A stretch of DNA of 7,746 nucleotides from positions 1-7,746 of the forward strand of contig JAUSKV010000188.1 in the NCBI GenBank assembly GCA_030646745.1, read 5' to 3'. Below are positions 7,136 through 7,746 of the stretch, one piece after another. Each line of letters begins with the position of its first letter. Within the stretch, counting starts at the first letter, position 1. The stretch comes from Sulfurimonas sp. Lineage in GTDB: Bacteria > Campylobacterota > Campylobacteria > Campylobacterales > Sulfurimonadaceae. A model generated the notes under the pieces. The model had not been told where the DNA came from. It saw only the letters and a program-made list of their open reading frames with translations, and did not search any database. The position numbers and the translations under genes are program-made.

Positions 7136-7216
7136 ATGAAACTTCTTTTAGAAGTTAGAAATGTAAAAAGCACTGATATTATGGTTCTTTTTAATTGTTT
7201 TAATAAAATTTTATAG
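7136..7216 (+). CDS. Possible 26-codon leader ORF (speculative)
   Basis: An ATG at 7136, about 8 bases after the predicted transcription start, opens a frame of 26 codons ending at the TAG at 7214-7216, 13 bases before the antitoxin ATG. The peptide would begin MKLLLEVRNVK and end FNKIL. There is no Shine-Dalgarno sequence, so it would need near-leaderless initiation, and a frame this short occurs readily by chance. No homology is recognised. It is listed because its ending just upstream of the next start would suit a coupling or leader role. Confidence 0.12.
   Translation: MKLLLEVRNVKSTDIMVLFNCFNKIL
7140..7156 (+). other. Small hairpin in the leader of the antitoxin-zeta transcript
   Basis: AACTTCT (7140-7146) and AGAAGTT (7150-7156) are exact reverse complements separated by a TTT loop. 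The stem would begin about 12 bases into the predicted transcript. It is not followed by a U run, so it does not look like a terminator. It may stabilise the mRNA 5' end or serve as a protein-binding site. It is a short AT-rich stem and may be incidental. Confidence 0.4.
7203..7214. repeat. 12-bp perfect palindrome upstream of the putative antitoxin
   Basis: ATAAAATTTTAT is its own reverse complement and ends 15 bases before the antitoxin ATG. It may be an operator for an autorepressing antitoxin, but it lies well downstream of the predicted start site and consists only of A and T, so chance is a serious alternative. Confidence 0.25.
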
Positions 7217-7229
7217 TTAAGAGAAAAAG

Positions 7230-7454
7230 ATGAGAAGTGAAAAAGAGTTAGATTTTTTAGAGAATCATATTCCAAATTTGGCGAGTAGTGCTGTGCAAAA
7301 AGCTTATATAGATGCACTTAGTAGTGGGAATAGTGTGATGGAAGCGATTGATGGAGAGATATTTGAGATATTTCCTGATGGAACCCGCAAATTAATCAAA
7401 ACAATTTTTGCTGATATAGATGTTTCAAAAAATAAAAAGATTTTTATAAAATGA
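7230..7454 (+). CDS. Small putative antitoxin paired with a zeta-type toxin
   Basis: The product is 74 residues and soluble, with no membrane segment. The first half is likely helical (SEKELDFLENHI, then SSAVQKAYIDALSSGNSVMEAI). The second half is probably two beta strands around a PDG turn (GEIFEIFPDGTRKLIKTI), followed by a basic tail. A helical region followed by a (D)G-I-(Y/F)-x-x-(Y/F)-PDG-(T/R)-x-K-x-I hairpin is a pattern I associate with small proteins encoded just before zeta-like kinases, but I cannot name a specific Pfam family. The ribosome site is modest (AAGAGA at 7219-7224). The stop overlaps the next start as ATGA, the tight coupling typical of an antitoxin-toxin pair. It shows no obvious helix-turn-helix, so DNA binding is uncertain. 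That it is a gene is well supported; the antitoxin role is inferred from context. Confidence 0.75.
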   Translation: MRSEKELDFLENHIPNLASSAVQKAYIDALSSGNSVMEAIDGEIFEIFPDGTRKLIKTIFADIDVSKNKKIFIK

Positions 7455-7746
7455 ATTTACAAACTCCTAGACTCAGAATGTTTGCCGGACCCAATGGAAG
7501 TGGGAAAAGCACTATCAAAGAGGTTATAAGCAAAGAGCTTTTAGGAATATATATTAACCCTGATGAAATAGAAAAAGAGATACAAAAATTTGACTCTTTA
7601 GATTTTGATAATTATGAAATTGTTACAAATGAAGAAGAAGTTTTGGAGTTTTTTATGGATTCCACACTTTTAAAAAATGCAGATATGTTGCATGAAGCTG
7701 AGTTTTTAAAGTTTGGTGAAAATAGACTTAGTTTTTTTGAAGTATC
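7451..7746 (+). CDS. Zeta-toxin-family P-loop kinase, 3'-truncated by window edge
   Basis: Zeta toxins are ATP-dependent kinases; characterised members phosphorylate UDP-N-acetylglucosamine (or related sugars) at the 3' hydroxyl and block cell-wall synthesis. Only 98 complete codons are visible. The N-terminus has MFAGPNGSGKST with Walker A at residues 13-21, followed by YINPDEIEKEI (34-44), the Asn-Pro-Asp-Glu segment typical of zeta-like enzymes. The visible length is under half of a usual family member (about 190-270 residues), and the later catalytic segments lie beyond the right edge. The start at 7451 overlaps the preceding stop (ATGA); there is no clear ribosome site, so translation probably depends on coupling. 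An in-frame Met at residue 10 is too close to the P-loop to be the start. A general P-loop kinase with another substrate remains possible. Confidence 0.85.
   Translation, partial: MNLQTPRLRMFAGPNGSGKSTIKEVISKELLGIYINPDEIEKEIQKFDSLDFDNYEIVTNEEEVLEFFMDSTLLKNADMLHEAEFLKFGENRLSFFEV

Noticed and set aside
7107..7140. Copy of the hip operator arm at the second promoter
   Set aside because: ATTACAAA (7107-7114) is shared with 5412-5419, and 7127-7140 matches the right arm at about 10 of 14 bases, but such matches are expected by chance in AT-rich DNA and there is no paired inverted arm.
5342..7746. Insertion-sequence ends, attachment sites or a CRISPR array in the accessory part
   Set aside because: No transposase or integrase, no regularly spaced repeats and no direct repeat at either boundary could be seen; the right boundary is outside the window.

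Overview
The window looks like a chromosomal piece of a Campylobacterota (epsilonproteobacterial) genome, probably a free-living Sulfurimonas/Sulfuricurvum-like lineage. The evidence is the AT-rich base composition, the T-rich promoter style with strong TATAAT boxes, and above all the gene order aroB - MscS-type channel - mtaB - FtsH-like ATPase. I recall the same order from Campylobacter jejuni (Cj1008c to Cj1005c) and Helicobacter pylori (HP0283 to HP0286). The genus is an inference; no rRNA or other marker is present. Every gene is on the + strand.

Region 1 (1-5341) is a tightly packed housekeeping operon, entered in the middle of aroB. aroB (3-dehydroquinate synthase, 5' end missing) overlaps an MscS-family channel gene by 4 bases (ATGA). 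That gene overlaps mtaB (tRNA ms2t6A37 methylthiotransferase) by 4 bases (ATGA), and mtaB overlaps an FtsH-like membrane AAA+ protein gene by 14 bases. The products belong to unrelated pathways (aromatic amino acid synthesis, osmotic protection, tRNA modification, membrane AAA+ activity), so the linkage is probably transcriptional and ancestral. The FtsH-like protein has an intact ATPase, but YQAGK stands where the HExxH zinc-protease motif should be. It is therefore probably a non-proteolytic FtsH relative.

Region 2 (5342-7064) is an accessory toxin-antitoxin module: a full-length HipA-family kinase followed by its HipB-like helix-turn-helix partner. This is the reverse of the E. coli hipBA order. 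A 99-base gap upstream holds an extended -10 promoter (TGGTATAAT) bracketed by a perfect 17-bp inverted repeat, very likely the autoregulatory operator.

Region 3 (7065-7746) begins with a second consensus-like promoter (TTGCAT, 17 bp, TATAAT). A roughly 100-base leader with a small hairpin follows, then a 74-residue putative antitoxin gene that overlaps by 4 bases (ATGA) the start of a zeta-toxin-like P-loop kinase gene running off the right edge. Regions 2 and 3 thus form a tandem pair of kinase-toxin modules placed directly behind a conserved operon. No integrase, transposase, tRNA or flanking direct repeat is visible in the window.
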